64,000 nt of DNA from positions 1 to 64,000 of the forward strand of contig NZ_JAFFZN010000018.1 of NCBI RefSeq assembly GCF_017676385.1, read 5' to 3'. The DNA is from Streptomyces spirodelae (GTDB lineage Bacteria; Actinomycetota; Actinomycetes; Streptomycetales; Streptomycetaceae). This document shows positions 26,770 to 34,236 of this stretch, one piece after another. Below the pieces are notes generated by a model. The model did not search any database. It had not been told where the DNA came from and saw only the letters and a list, made by a program, of their open reading frames with translations. How positions within the stretch are numbered: position 1 is the stretch's first letter; the number at the start of each line of letters is the position of its first letter. The position numbers and the translations under genes were made by a program.

Positions 26770-28006
26770 GTGGTGTCAGTGCTCCTTCGTCGTGGTCGGC
26801 GTGCGGGTGAGGGTGATCTGCCTTGCGGGCGCGCAGCGCCGCCAGCAGGGGCGGCAGCAGCAGGCACTGCGCCGCGGCCAGCAGCCAGAACCAGCCGGTG
26901 CCCCCGGCGTGTGCGGTGAGGTCGTACAACTGTCCGCCGAGTACTCCGCTGGCGCAGGCGCCGAGTCCCGCGGCCAGCCGCTGCTGGCCGAAGACGACGG
27001 CGTCCGAGCGTGGGCTGCGGCGCAGGGCCTCCAGGTCGTTCTTCAGGAACAGGACGATGTCGCCCAAGGTGATCAGGGCTCCGCCCGCCAGCAGGGCCGG
27101 CCGGGTTCCGCCCGCCAGGACGGCCAGCCCGGCCGCCAGGCTCGTGAAGCCGACCGTGAGGGCCGTCGCGTAGGGCATGCGCCCTATGAGAGCGGACGCG
27201 AGCGGCTGGACGACGATGACCAGGGCGAAGCAGAGCAGCAGGACCAGGCTGTAGAAGGCGCTGGACGCCCGCTCGACCGCGTACACCGCCAGGAAGTGCT
27301 GGAAATGGAAGTAGAGGTAGAAGGCGAGCGCGTTGGCGGCGAACGGCAACACCGACAGCCCTGCGAGCAGACCCCGTCCTCCTGCCTCCGGACCCGGCTC
27401 CCGCTCGCCCTTCGCGTCGGGGAGCCGGGCGTGGCCCGCCGTGACCAGGACGAACAGCGCCGTGACGGCCACGAAAAGCCACCCCGGCGAGGACAGCACG
27501 AAGGGCCCCGCGACCAGCGGTCCCACCGCCATCCCCGCGTTGAGCGCCGCGTTGCCCACCGACAGGAACGCGGGACGGCGCATCTCGTCCACACCGTGCA
27601 CGAGATACGCCTTGTTGGCGGGCAGATACAGCGCGGCGCCGCAGCACGTCAGGACGAGTGCTACGACAGCCAGGGACGGCCGGCGCAGCGCGAGCAGGAG
27701 GCCGACGAATCCGGCCGTGCGGATGATCAGCGCCCCCAGCATCGTGCGGCGCAGCCCGATCCGGTCCGCCAGGGCCCCGCCCACGATCCCGCCGGAGAAC
27801 TGCACGAGGGAGGCCACGGCCAGTACGACGCCGACGGTGCCGAGCCCCATTCCGAGCCGTTCGTGCAGGAACACCGACATGAACGGCAGCACCATGAAGC
27901 TGCCGAGCGGGATCAGGAACGAGCTGAGCAGCAGGAAGCGCGGCGGGCCGTCGAGCGTGGACAGCGCGGCCCGCAAGCCCTTCACGCCCGTTGCCTGGTC
28001 AGCCAC
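26738..28006 (-). CDS. MFS transporter with His-rich C-terminal tail
   Basis: A 422-residue major-facilitator protein with twelve predicted helices. The motif-A-like loop GGALADRIGLRRTMLGAL lies between helices 2 and 3. The GTG at 28006 overlaps the ATP-grasp stop. The cytoplasmic tail reads KADHPHPHADHDEGALTPHD, with six His and several Asp/Glu, a possible metal-binding patch. Its place inside a biosynthetic operon suggests it exports the product, as in siderophore systems. A drug/proton antiport role cannot be excluded. Confidence 0.88.
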   Translation of the reverse strand: MADQATGVKGLRAALSTLDGPPRFLLLSSFLIPLGSFMVLPFMSVFLHERLGMGLGTVGVVLAVASLVQFSGGIVGGALADRIGLRRTMLGALIIRTAGFVGLLLALRRPSLAVVALVLTCCGAALYLPANKAYLVHGVDEMRRPAFLSVGNAALNAGMAVGPLVAGPFVLSSPGWLFVAVTALFVLVTAGHARLPDAKGEREPGPEAGGRGLLAGLSVLPFAANALAFYLYFHFQHFLAVYAVERASSAFYSLVLLLCFALVIVVQPLASALIGRMPYATALTVGFTSLAAGLAVLAGGTRPALLAGGALITLGDIVLFLKNDLEALRRSPRSDAVVFGQQRLAAGLGACASGVLGGQLYDLTAHAGGTGWFWLLAAAQCLLLPPLLAALRARKADHPHPHADHDEGALTPHDTDGRVPGR

Positions 28007-29246
28007 CGGCGTCCCCGGTCCCCCCGGTCCCCGGGAACGGCTCCGTGAGCACCGTCAAGGCGTTGGCGGCGGCCACCGCGTGGTGCGTGGCGAGTTCGGC
28101 GGTCTCGGCCTCCGCGTAGACGATGCCCGCGTAACCGCGGCTGTCAGCGAGGTGCTCGACGGGGTCGCCGATGGACCTGATCGGGAACCAGACCGGTGAC
28201 CCCGGCAGCTCCGCGAGCCGCTCCAGCCCCGCGACGCCCGTGAACACCCCTGGTGCGGCCGGGTAGCCCAGGACGAAGGCGACCGCCGGGCCGCCGGGCA
28301 GATCCGCGTCCAGGAGGCGGGGACGGCGGCCGAGCGCGGCCTCGATCATCGCCTCGTACACGTTGACGCCGAGCGCCCGGCACATGCCCTCGCCGACCAG
28401 GGCACCGCCGATCCGGGGATTGATCTCCACGACCTCCGGGCCGCCGGTGGTCAGAACGAACTCCACGTGCGCGAAGCGGTCGGTGTAACCGACCGCCGCG
28501 AGCACCTCACCGAGCCACCGCTCCAGCCCGGCCCGCCGCGCCTCCGGAAAGGCCACGGGGAACGCGGTGATCTCCTCCCGGAAATACGGCTCCGGTGACA
28601 TCAGCCGACTGGAGACGCCCAGCAGCCGGGTCAGGCCCGCCCAGGTGAGGGTCTCGGCGCTGTACACCGGCCCGCTGAAGTACGGCTCCGCGAACAGCCG
28701 CCCTTTCAGCTCCCGCCCGGCCGCCTCGTCGAGAGCCGCCTCCAACTCCTGGTCGTCGCGGACCAGCCAGACGTTCTGGCTTCCGGTGCCCGCCGTGTCC
28801 TTCAGCACGGCGGGCAGACCGGTCTCCTTGAGCAGCACGTCCCTCAGCTCCGCCCCGGGAGCCTCCACGGCACGCCCTCGCGTCAGACCGGCGCCGTGCA
28901 ACCGGTCGCGTACGGCCGCCTTGTCCCGGGTCAGCCGCAGCACGGCCGGATCGAGCCCGGGCAGGCAGAGGCGCTCGGTGAGTTCGGCGCCGGCCAGGGC
29001 CCAGGTGTCGGTGGAGCTGATCAGGCCGCGCAGCTCCGGAGTCCGGTGCAGGAGAACCGTGAGCCCTTCCACGTCGAAGGTGTCGGTGACGACGATGTCG
29101 AGGGCGTCCGCCGGAAGCCTCTCCAGGTCATGGGCGTAGTAGGAGCGGTCGCGGGTGAGCAGGGTGAGCCGTTCGCCGAGTGCGTCGGCGGCGCGCACCA
29201 GGTGTCCGAGGCCGAAGGTGAGTGACTCCAGGCAGACGACGGTCAT
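27999..29246 (-). CDS. ATP-grasp ligase
   Basis: A 415-residue ATP-grasp protein starting at the ATG at 29246, which overlaps the previous stop. The nucleotide-binding lysine and loop are AVLKDTAGTGSQNVWLV (146-162), and the metal-binding end of the domain is VEFVLTTGGPEVVEINPRIG (261-280). Such ligases couple a carboxylate to an amine through an acyl-phosphate. Relatives occur in dipeptide and siderophore pathways. The neighbouring kinase and PLP enzyme would supply an unusual amino acid as one partner. Confidence 0.88.
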   Translation of the reverse strand: MTVVCLESLTFGLGHLVRAADALGERLTLLTRDRSYYAHDLERLPADALDIVVTDTFDVEGLTVLLHRTPELRGLISSTDTWALAGAELTERLCLPGLDPAVLRLTRDKAAVRDRLHGAGLTRGRAVEAPGAELRDVLLKETGLPAVLKDTAGTGSQNVWLVRDDQELEAALDEAAGRELKGRLFAEPYFSGPVYSAETLTWAGLTRLLGVSSRLMSPEPYFREEITAFPVAFPEARRAGLERWLGEVLAAVGYTDRFAHVEFVLTTGGPEVVEINPRIGGALVGEGMCRALGVNVYEAMIEAALGRRPRLLDADLPGGPAVAFVLGYPAAPGVFTGVAGLERLAELPGSPVWFPIRSIGDPVEHLADSRGYAGIVYAEAETAELATHHAVAAANALTVLTEPFPGTGGTGDAGG

Positions 29247-30265
29247 GCCGCTCGCTCCTTCCAGCTGTCCGGGCGGGCGGTGCGCCGCCACGCCATCCTG
29301 GACCAGGGCATGGACATCTCCTCGGGAGCGGAGACCTCGACCGGCTTCAGCGCAGCGGGGTCCAGGGCTTCGGTGTGCCGGGCGAAGACACGCTCGACGT
29401 AGCGGTGTCCGGTGTCGGCGCCGATCACCAGGTGCAGTCGGTCGGGATGGCGGTGGGCCTCGTACGCCGCGGTCAGGTATCCGGCGCCGGTGGACAGCCC
29501 GGCGAAGACGGCGTGGTCGCGCAGCAGGGCCACCGTGCCGGACATGGCGTGGTTGAAGTCCAGCCAGTGCATGGCGTCGTAGAGGTGGTGGCGGACGTTG
29601 TCGAAGACGATCGACGACCCGATGCCGGCGATGATCGCCTCCGGGTCGTGGTGGTCCTGGCTGCCGAAGGTGACGCTGCCGAACGGCTGGACGCCGACCA
29701 GCCGCACCGAGGGGTCCGTGGCACGCAGGCGCTCCACGAGGCCGCCCGTGGAGGCTCCCGAGCCCACTCCTCCGACGACGGTCAGCGCGGTCGCAGGGAA
29801 CGCGGCGGTGATCCGGTCGGCGACCTCGTGGTAGCCGAGGTAGTGGACTTCGTCGTGGTACTGGCGCATCCAGTGCCAGTCGGGACGGTCGGCGAGGAGC
29901 TCCCGCACCCGCCGCACCCGCAACTCCTGGTCCAGCTTGAGGTTCTTGGAGGGCGGGACCTGTTCCACGGTGGCGCCGAGGATCTCCAGTTGGGTGCGGG
30001 TGGTGGTGTCCACGGTGGTGGACGCGACGACGTGGCAGCGCATGCCGTAGCGGTGGCAGGCGAGGGCAAGGGCGTAGGCGTAGATGCCGCTGGAGCTGTC
30101 GATCAGGGTCTGTCCCGGGCGGATCGTGCCCCGCTCCAGCAGGTGGCGGACGGCGGCGAGCGCGGAGTAGATCTTCATCGACTCGAACCGGATCAGGACG
30201 AGGGTGTCGGAGAGCCGGACGAGATCGGGGACCTTCAGAGCATCGGCGATATGGGGGTGGATCAC
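29243..30265 (-). CDS. Cysteine-synthase-fold PLP-dependent enzyme (SbnA-like role)
   Basis: A 340-residue type-II PLP enzyme. The GTG at 30265 follows AGGAGG and overlaps the kinase stop (GTGA). The internal-aldimine lysine is probably Lys31 in FESMKIYSALAA, followed by the substrate loop DSSSGIYAYALALA (57-70) and the phosphate-binding GGVGSGASTGGL (165-176). These enzymes eliminate or replace a beta (or gamma) leaving group. Coupled to an amino-acid kinase, the natural reading is replacement of phosphate in an O-phospho amino acid by an amine or thiol, as SbnA does with O-phosphoserine in staphyloferrin B synthesis. Confidence 0.85.
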   Translation of the reverse strand: MIHPHIADALKVPDLVRLSDTLVLIRFESMKIYSALAAVRHLLERGTIRPGQTLIDSSSGIYAYALALACHRYGMRCHVVASTTVDTTTRTQLEILGATVEQVPPSKNLKLDQELRVRRVRELLADRPDWHWMRQYHDEVHYLGYHEVADRITAAFPATALTVVGGVGSGASTGGLVERLRATDPSVRLVGVQPFGSVTFGSQDHHDPEAIIAGIGSSIVFDNVRHHLYDAMHWLDFNHAMSGTVALLRDHAVFAGLSTGAGYLTAAYEAHRHPDRLHLVIGADTGHRYVERVFARHTEALDPAALKPVEVSAPEEMSMPWSRMAWRRTARPDSWKERAA

Positions 30266-31125
30266 CCGTAGCCTCCTGGGGCGAAGGAACACTGGTGGCC
30301 GAGCGAGTGAAAGAAGGCGGACAGTTCGGACTTCAGGTCGGCGTCCAGGCGGCCCGGAAAGAGGTAGCCGATGAGGCAGCCGGTGTGGGCGACGAAGACG
30401 CCGTCGGCGCCGAACCGCTCCTGGTGGGCGAGCATGCTGTCGAAGGACGCCTTGGGCAGCACGCTCTGCGACAGGGCGGCGCTGGCGGTGGCAGCGCGTG
30501 CGACGGCGGCCGGGTCGCCGGAGGCGAAGCCCTTCAGCAGGTCGGTCAGGCACCGCTCGTACTCCTCCCCGTGCCGCCGGTAGTGCGCCAGCAGCAGGCT
30601 GGTGACGGCGGCGGTGTCCACCGTCCCGGGCTCGGTGATGTACGCGGTGTGGAAGCCGATGTCCGTGCCCAGACGCCGCACCACCCGGTGCCGGCCGCTG
30701 AGGTACAGCGCGAACTCGTCGAGGAAGACGCTGTCTGCCCGTTCGATCGCCGCCAGGACACCGAGGACCACGTCCGCGTCGTACGGCAGGGTGAAGAGCC
30801 GGAACAGACAGCGCAGGGTCGCCACGATGTCGGCGGTCGAACTCGCCATCCCAACGCCCATCCGCAGGTCGGAGTGGGCGCTCCAACGGCCTGGCGGCAG
30901 GGTGAGCCCGAAGTGCTCCAGGAAGAGCCGGGCCGCTGTCGCGGACTTCTCCCCGAGCGGCAACGGGTTCGGCGGATCCGTCCCGTGGGTGAAGTGCACC
31001 CAGGAGTGGCGGTCCACGGGAAACGACACGACGGCGATGTCGGGATCGGGGCCTGCTCGCAGCGGGCCCTGGTACAGCTCGCCCAGGGTGCCGTGGCAGA
31101 CGCCGGAGACGGTACAGCCCGTCAC
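30262..31125 (-). CDS. GHMP kinase, PduX-like (L-threonine/hydroxy-amino-acid kinase)
   Basis: A 287-residue small-molecule kinase starting at the GTG at 31125 behind AGGAGGAGGGG. The N-terminus CHGTLGELYQGP and AVVSFPVDRHSWV resemble PduX, and the GHMP phosphate loop is GVGMASSTAD (90-99). PduX makes O-phospho-L-threonine for the aminopropanol arm of B12. Here the kinase is the first gene of an operon with a PLP enzyme and an ATP-grasp ligase, which suggests it activates Ser, Thr or homoserine for the PLP step. The exact amino acid is not decided by sequence. Confidence 0.85.
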   Translation of the reverse strand: MTGCTVSGVCHGTLGELYQGPLRAGPDPDIAVVSFPVDRHSWVHFTHGTDPPNPLPLGEKSATAARLFLEHFGLTLPPGRWSAHSDLRMGVGMASSTADIVATLRCLFRLFTLPYDADVVLGVLAAIERADSVFLDEFALYLSGRHRVVRRLGTDIGFHTAYITEPGTVDTAAVTSLLLAHYRRHGEEYERCLTDLLKGFASGDPAAVARAATASAALSQSVLPKASFDSMLAHQERFGADGVFVAHTGCLIGYLFPGRLDADLKSELSAFFHSLGHQCSFAPGGYG

Positions 31126-31130
31126 GAACC

Positions 31131-31171
31131 CCTCCTCCTGTCCGCGTCCTGGAATGCGACCGGGGAGGAGG
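31131..31171 (-). promoter_or_regulatory. Ribosome-site-sequestering hairpin of riboswitch 2
   Basis: On the transcript, CCTCCTCC (31171-31164) can pair perfectly over 8 bp with GGAGGAGG (31138-31131), which is the Shine-Dalgarno sequence of the kinase gene. The loop is 25 bases. It lies between the aptamer and the GTG start, so ligand binding would be expected to favour this closed form and block translation. Confidence 0.6.
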
Positions 31172-31261
31172 CACCGCGCGGGGGTGTGCCCCGCAGGTAT
31201 CCCGTCCGTACCGCCGACCCAGTCCTCGAGGTCACCGTGCACCACCCGTACAACGCGTACG

Positions 31262-31465
31262 GGCGCAGTGGCAGGTCTTCGGACTCGTGGGCTCGCTCAC
31301 CGGGGACATCGGCCACCGGCAGGCACCTATCGGCCGTCGCTTCCCCGGCCCCAACTCGACTCGGGCCCAGTGCTGTTGACGGCTTTCGTTCCCACTCACC
31401 GCTGCGGGACAGTCCCGGATTCCCACCGGGTTCCCTCTTGCGTCGCGCCACCCGGACCCGGACGG
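31262..31465 (-). ncRNA. Cobalamin riboswitch 2 (upstream of the kinase-PLP-ligase operon)
   Basis: The minus-strand RNA carries AGAGGGAACCCGGTGGGAA, ATCCGGGACTGTCCCGCAGC, a long peripheral region and the B12 box GAGTCCGAAGACCTGCC at about 31270-31286. Compared with riboswitches 1 and 3, GCCACTGTGA is replaced by GCAGCGGTGA and the GGGAAGG block is less regular, so it is a variant subclass. It ends about 137 bases before the GTG of the kinase gene, with an SD-sequestering hairpin between them. Ligand-bound RNA should turn the operon off. Confidence 0.85.
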
Positions 31466-31709
31466 GCAGGAGGCGCGAACCGACTGCGGACAACAGAGTA
31501 GGGTGGATCACGCCGCTGCGGCAGAGGCTGCAGCGTCAGTTGTCCGGATGCGATCGGTCGGGTGGCGCGTCGGGGTCTGCGAGACACATCGCCCGCTCGG
31601 GACAACACTCTGGCCGAATGAGTCCTCCGACTTTCCGGCCACCCCCGTCACACTGGTACGTCGACGTGACCCGCCGCTCCCCTCGGAGTACCGAGCCCGG
31701 AAGGCCCAG

Positions 31710-32699
31710 ATGCTGCCAGAGGCGACCCCGGAGGACGACGGCACGACGGCCCCGCCGCCCGCCCGTGACAAGCGTCCACCCGATCGCGTCGTCCTGCGCG
31801 CCGACCTGCGCGCCGCGCTTCCCGACGCGGGTGCCGCCGTCCTGGTCACGGCGGCGGTCTTCGCGTTCCTGTATGCCCGTATGGAGTCGGGGGATTCGGC
31901 GACGGTCGCGGTCATGCCGTTCATGGACGATGCCGGAACGTACTGGATGTACCTGTTCAGCCAGGCGTTCGGCTGGTCGGGCCTGCTGTGGGCCTGGGGT
32001 ACGGTCATGCTCGGTCTGCTGCTGTCGGGGCCGCGTCCCGCCCGGCTGCCGGTGTCCCGGCACACGCTGGAACGCTGGCACCGCACCACGAGCCTGACCA
32101 CGATGGCCCTGATGTCCGCGCACGCGCTGATGTTCGCGGCCGAACTCGTTCGCCATGAGGCACAGTTGGCGTGGGCTGATCGGTTGTGGGCGGGGTTCGC
32201 CGACACGTTCGTGCCCGGCTGGTACGACTCAGGCACCGGCCGGATCGCCATTCCGCTGGGGCAGGGGGCTCTGTATCTGGCCATCCCCCTGGGCCTGTTG
32301 TTCTACGCCCGGCACCGTATGGGCGCCAACACCTGGCGCCGACTGCACCGCTTCGTCATCGTCGTGTACGTGCTGAGTGTGTGGCACACCCTGCTGTACG
32401 GCACCAACGTCTGGTACGGCGAGTGGCCGCGTACCGTCCTTTGGCTGCTGCAACTCCCGGTCGCGCTGCTGCTGTTGCTGCGCCTGCTGCGGCCCGCCCG
32501 GCGGGCGGAGCGGCTGCATATGCCGACGCGGCGTGGAGGCGCTTCACTGCCGGGCTGGGTGGTGCGGTCCACCGGCCGGGTGGTCGCCGCTGCCGTCGTG
32601 GTGGGCGTCGTCATCGTGGTGGTGTCCGGCCATGACGGTGGCCGGGAACGCCCGGCCGAGCAGCCGGCGACGAGCCCGCACGAGCACGAGCCCGAATGA
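31710..32699 (+). CDS. Ferric-reductase-like transmembrane haem protein
   Basis: About 329 residues from the ATG at 31710; an open frame extends upstream but has no family features. After a Pro-rich cytoplasmic lead there are six or seven helices. Two carry paired His at haem-binding spacing: WHRTTSLTTMALMSAH (H-x13-H) and LHRFVIVVYVLSVWH (H-x12-H). That is the bis-haem core of the ferric reductase/NOX family. No FAD/NADPH domain follows, so an electron donor must be separate; the [2Fe-2S] gene downstream is a candidate. The tail is acidic and His-containing (SPHEHEPE). Confidence 0.75.
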   Translation: MLPEATPEDDGTTAPPPARDKRPPDRVVLRADLRAALPDAGAAVLVTAAVFAFLYARMESGDSATVAVMPFMDDAGTYWMYLFSQAFGWSGLLWAWGTVMLGLLLSGPRPARLPVSRHTLERWHRTTSLTTMALMSAHALMFAAELVRHEAQLAWADRLWAGFADTFVPGWYDSGTGRIAIPLGQGALYLAIPLGLLFYARHRMGANTWRRLHRFVIVVYVLSVWHTLLYGTNVWYGEWPRTVLWLLQLPVALLLLLRLLRPARRAERLHMPTRRGGASLPGWVVRSTGRVVAAAVVVGVVIVVVSGHDGGRERPAEQPATSPHEHEPE

Positions 32700-32755
32700 T
32701 CCACGGCCGGGCACCTGGGAGCGGGGGCCGGTCGATGGGATGATGGCGGCGACAG

Positions 32756-32905
32756 GGCGACGACGGTCCGAGGAAGCCGGTGCGAATCCGGCGCGGTCCC
32801 GCCACTGTGATCGGTGAGCGGATCCCGAGCAGGCCACTGCCCCGCGGAGGGCGGGAAGGCCGGGACGAGCTGTGACCCGAGAGCCAGGAGACTCACGTCG
32901 TCGCC
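32756..32905 (+). ncRNA. Cobalamin riboswitch 3 (upstream of the ferredoxin-like gene)
   Basis: All core blocks are present on the plus strand: GGAAGCCGGTGCGAATCCGG, GGTCCCGCCACTGTGA, GGCGGGAAGGCCGGGACGAG and the B12 box GAGAGCCAGGAGACTCACG. The closing helix P1 is perfect over 10 bp: GGCGACGACG (32756-32765) with CGTCGTCGCC (32896-32905). A short CCCC/GGGG hairpin overlaps the ribosome site before the GTG at 32957. Confidence 0.94.
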
Positions 32906-32956
32906 TCCTCGACGGAGCCCGGGGCGGATCTCCCCGGAAGAGAGGGGTGTTTCGGC

Positions 32957-33361
32957 GTGTCCGAGACGACGGACGGCGAGGCGTACGGCGCCGAGGCCAC
33001 GGCACGACAGGTCGGTGGTGTGCCGTGCCGGGTCGTCGTGTGCCGGGACTGCTGCTGCGGCACAGCGAAGGTGGCCGGCGTCGATCACGCGGGCCAGACC
33101 GCACGCCTGCGCTCCGAGGTGCCCGTACGCATCTCTGCCTGCCTCGACGTGTGCGACCAGGCCAACGTGGTCGTCGTGCAGCCCTCGTCCGCCGGGCGTG
33201 CGGCCGGAGCGCGACCGGTGTGGTTCGGCCTGGTGAACGCCCCGGACGCGACGGAGGACATCGCCGCCTGGGTCCGGGCGGGCGGGCCCGGCGTGGCACC
33301 CCGGCCGGAGATCCTCGACCTGTACACCTTCAGTCCATCCCGCCGTCGTACGGCTTCCTGA
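32957..33361 (+). CDS. [2Fe-2S] thioredoxin-like ferredoxin under B12 riboswitch control
   Basis: A 134-residue protein from the GTG at 32957. The cluster ligands are probably VCRDCCCGTAK and, about 40 residues later, ISACLDVCDQANVVVVQP. This is the pattern of small thioredoxin-fold [2Fe-2S] ferredoxins found near cobalamin genes in actinobacteria. It might donate electrons for cobalt reduction or cobalamin assembly. The C-terminal ~50 residues resemble the usual tail (WFGLVNAPDATEDIAAWV). It has its own riboswitch, so it is expected to be made when B12 is scarce. Confidence 0.8.
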   Translation: MSETTDGEAYGAEATARQVGGVPCRVVVCRDCCCGTAKVAGVDHAGQTARLRSEVPVRISACLDVCDQANVVVVQPSSAGRAAGARPVWFGLVNAPDATEDIAAWVRAGGPGVAPRPEILDLYTFSPSRRRTAS

Positions 33362-33448
33362 GCGGCACCGACCGCCACGCACAGGTACTCGCGCTTCGCG
33401 CCTTTCCCGCCCCACCGCCGGGACCCTCACCCCCGCCGTGCGGGCCGC

Positions 33449-33790
33449 TCAGCCCGCGTCCTGACAGTCCCTCGTGCCCAGGAAGCGGATGTGCGGCCGG
33501 TGGCCCGGCCCGGGGCGGGTGACCGTGGCGCGCACGCCGTAGACGTCGGCGATCAAGGACTCGGTCAGGGTCTCGCCCGGGGTGCCGACGGCGACCACCC
33601 GGCCCTGCTCGAGCACGACGACCTGGTCGCAGTACATGGCGGCCAGGTTGAGGTCGTGCAGGGCGACGACGCTGGTGACGGGCAGTTCGGCGACGAGGTT
33701 CAGCAGGTCGAGCTGGTGCAGGATGTCGAGGTGGTTGGTCGGTTCGTCGAGGAGCAGCTCGCGGGGTTCCTGGGCGAGGGCGCGGGCGAT
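33449..33790 (-). pseudogene. C-terminal half of a BtuD/FecE-type ATPase
   Basis: The frame from 33790 to the stop at 33449 reads IARALAQEPRELLLDEPTNH, LDILHQLDLLNLVAELPVTS, VVALHDLNLAAMYCDQVVVL and ends in the family's VYGVRATVTRP tail. Walker B and the H-loop are present, but Walker A, the Q-loop and LSGGE are gone. Upstream of 33790 the same open frame continues into translated riboswitch sequence, so the N-terminal half was deleted. It is related to, but clearly diverged from, the intact ATPase at 22797. Confidence 0.85.
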
Positions 33791-33798
33791 CGGGTGCC

Positions 33799-33885
33799 AG
33801 CAGGTCTTCGGACTCCGGGTCACCCCGGCGGGACGCCTTCCCGGACCCGGTCGTGATCGTCGTCCAGTGGCCTGCTGCCCGTGAC
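33799..33885 (-). pseudogene. Truncated cobalamin riboswitch (3' half)
   Basis: On the minus strand, the B12 box GGAGTCCGAAGACCTGC (33816-33800) has 16 bases identical to the box of riboswitch 2. Upstream are GGGAAGGCG and GGCCACTGG, matching the 3' half of the aptamer, but the GCCGGTG..GGTCCCGCCACTG 5' half is absent. The box abuts the ATPase remnant directly, so a deletion joined the riboswitch to the middle of the ATPase gene. Confidence 0.68.
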
Positions 33886-34016
33886 AGTTCGTCGATTGGG
33901 TCGATGTACCCCGCCTGACCTCCACTTCTTCTGTCGTCCTTCTGGCGCGACATGTTTTCGACGACACATCGCATGGTGGGCGCAGTCAGATACCGTGACC
34001 GTTGACTCAGCGGAGC

Positions 34017-34076
34017 CTGGTGGGCACCAATGGGGACAACCCGAGCCGGAAGGTGCGGCTGAGCTTCCTTGGGTGA
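34017..34076 (+). pseudogene. yjbQ: yjbQ 3' fragment
   Basis: LVGTNGDNPSRKVRLSFLG followed by TGA corresponds to the last 19 residues of the intact yjbQ product at 20283-20705. About 10 of 60 bases differ, so this is an older or foreign copy and not a recent duplication. Nothing upstream in frame continues the gene. The flanking gap 33886-34236 holds no other recognisable sequence. Confidence 0.75.
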
Positions 34077-34236
34077 GGTTCCTCTGTGGCGTTCAGCTGG
34101 GGGCCTCCGCCGGAGCCGCGGCTGTCCATCACGGTCCTGGACCTGCCGACAGCTCAGTGCCTGAGCCAGTCGGGTGAGCGGTGGGCGTGGTAACCGGCCC
34201 TGAGCCACACTGCGAGCGACGGGAACGGGAGACGAC

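Noticed and set aside
26423..28048. A 541-codon plus-strand open frame with Gln/Arg-rich sequence
   Set aside because: It is antisense to the MFS and methyltransferase genes and shows no family motif.
29243..30265. Housekeeping cysteine synthase (CysK)
   Set aside because: The lysine region (FESMKIYSAL) and substrate loop differ from CysK, there is no cysE nearby, and the operon context points to secondary metabolism.
30295..32097. A 600-codon plus-strand open frame crossing riboswitch 2
   Set aside because: It runs antisense to the GHMP kinase and through the aptamer, with low-complexity translation.
33791..33967. N-terminal part of the open frame leading into the ATPase remnant
   Set aside because: It is translated riboswitch and junk sequence, not ATPase; no Walker A is present.
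20646..34076. Integrative element with attachment-site repeats
   Set aside because: The yjbQ repeats are only about 83% identical, and no integrase, excisionase or tRNA target is present; old recombination is more likely.
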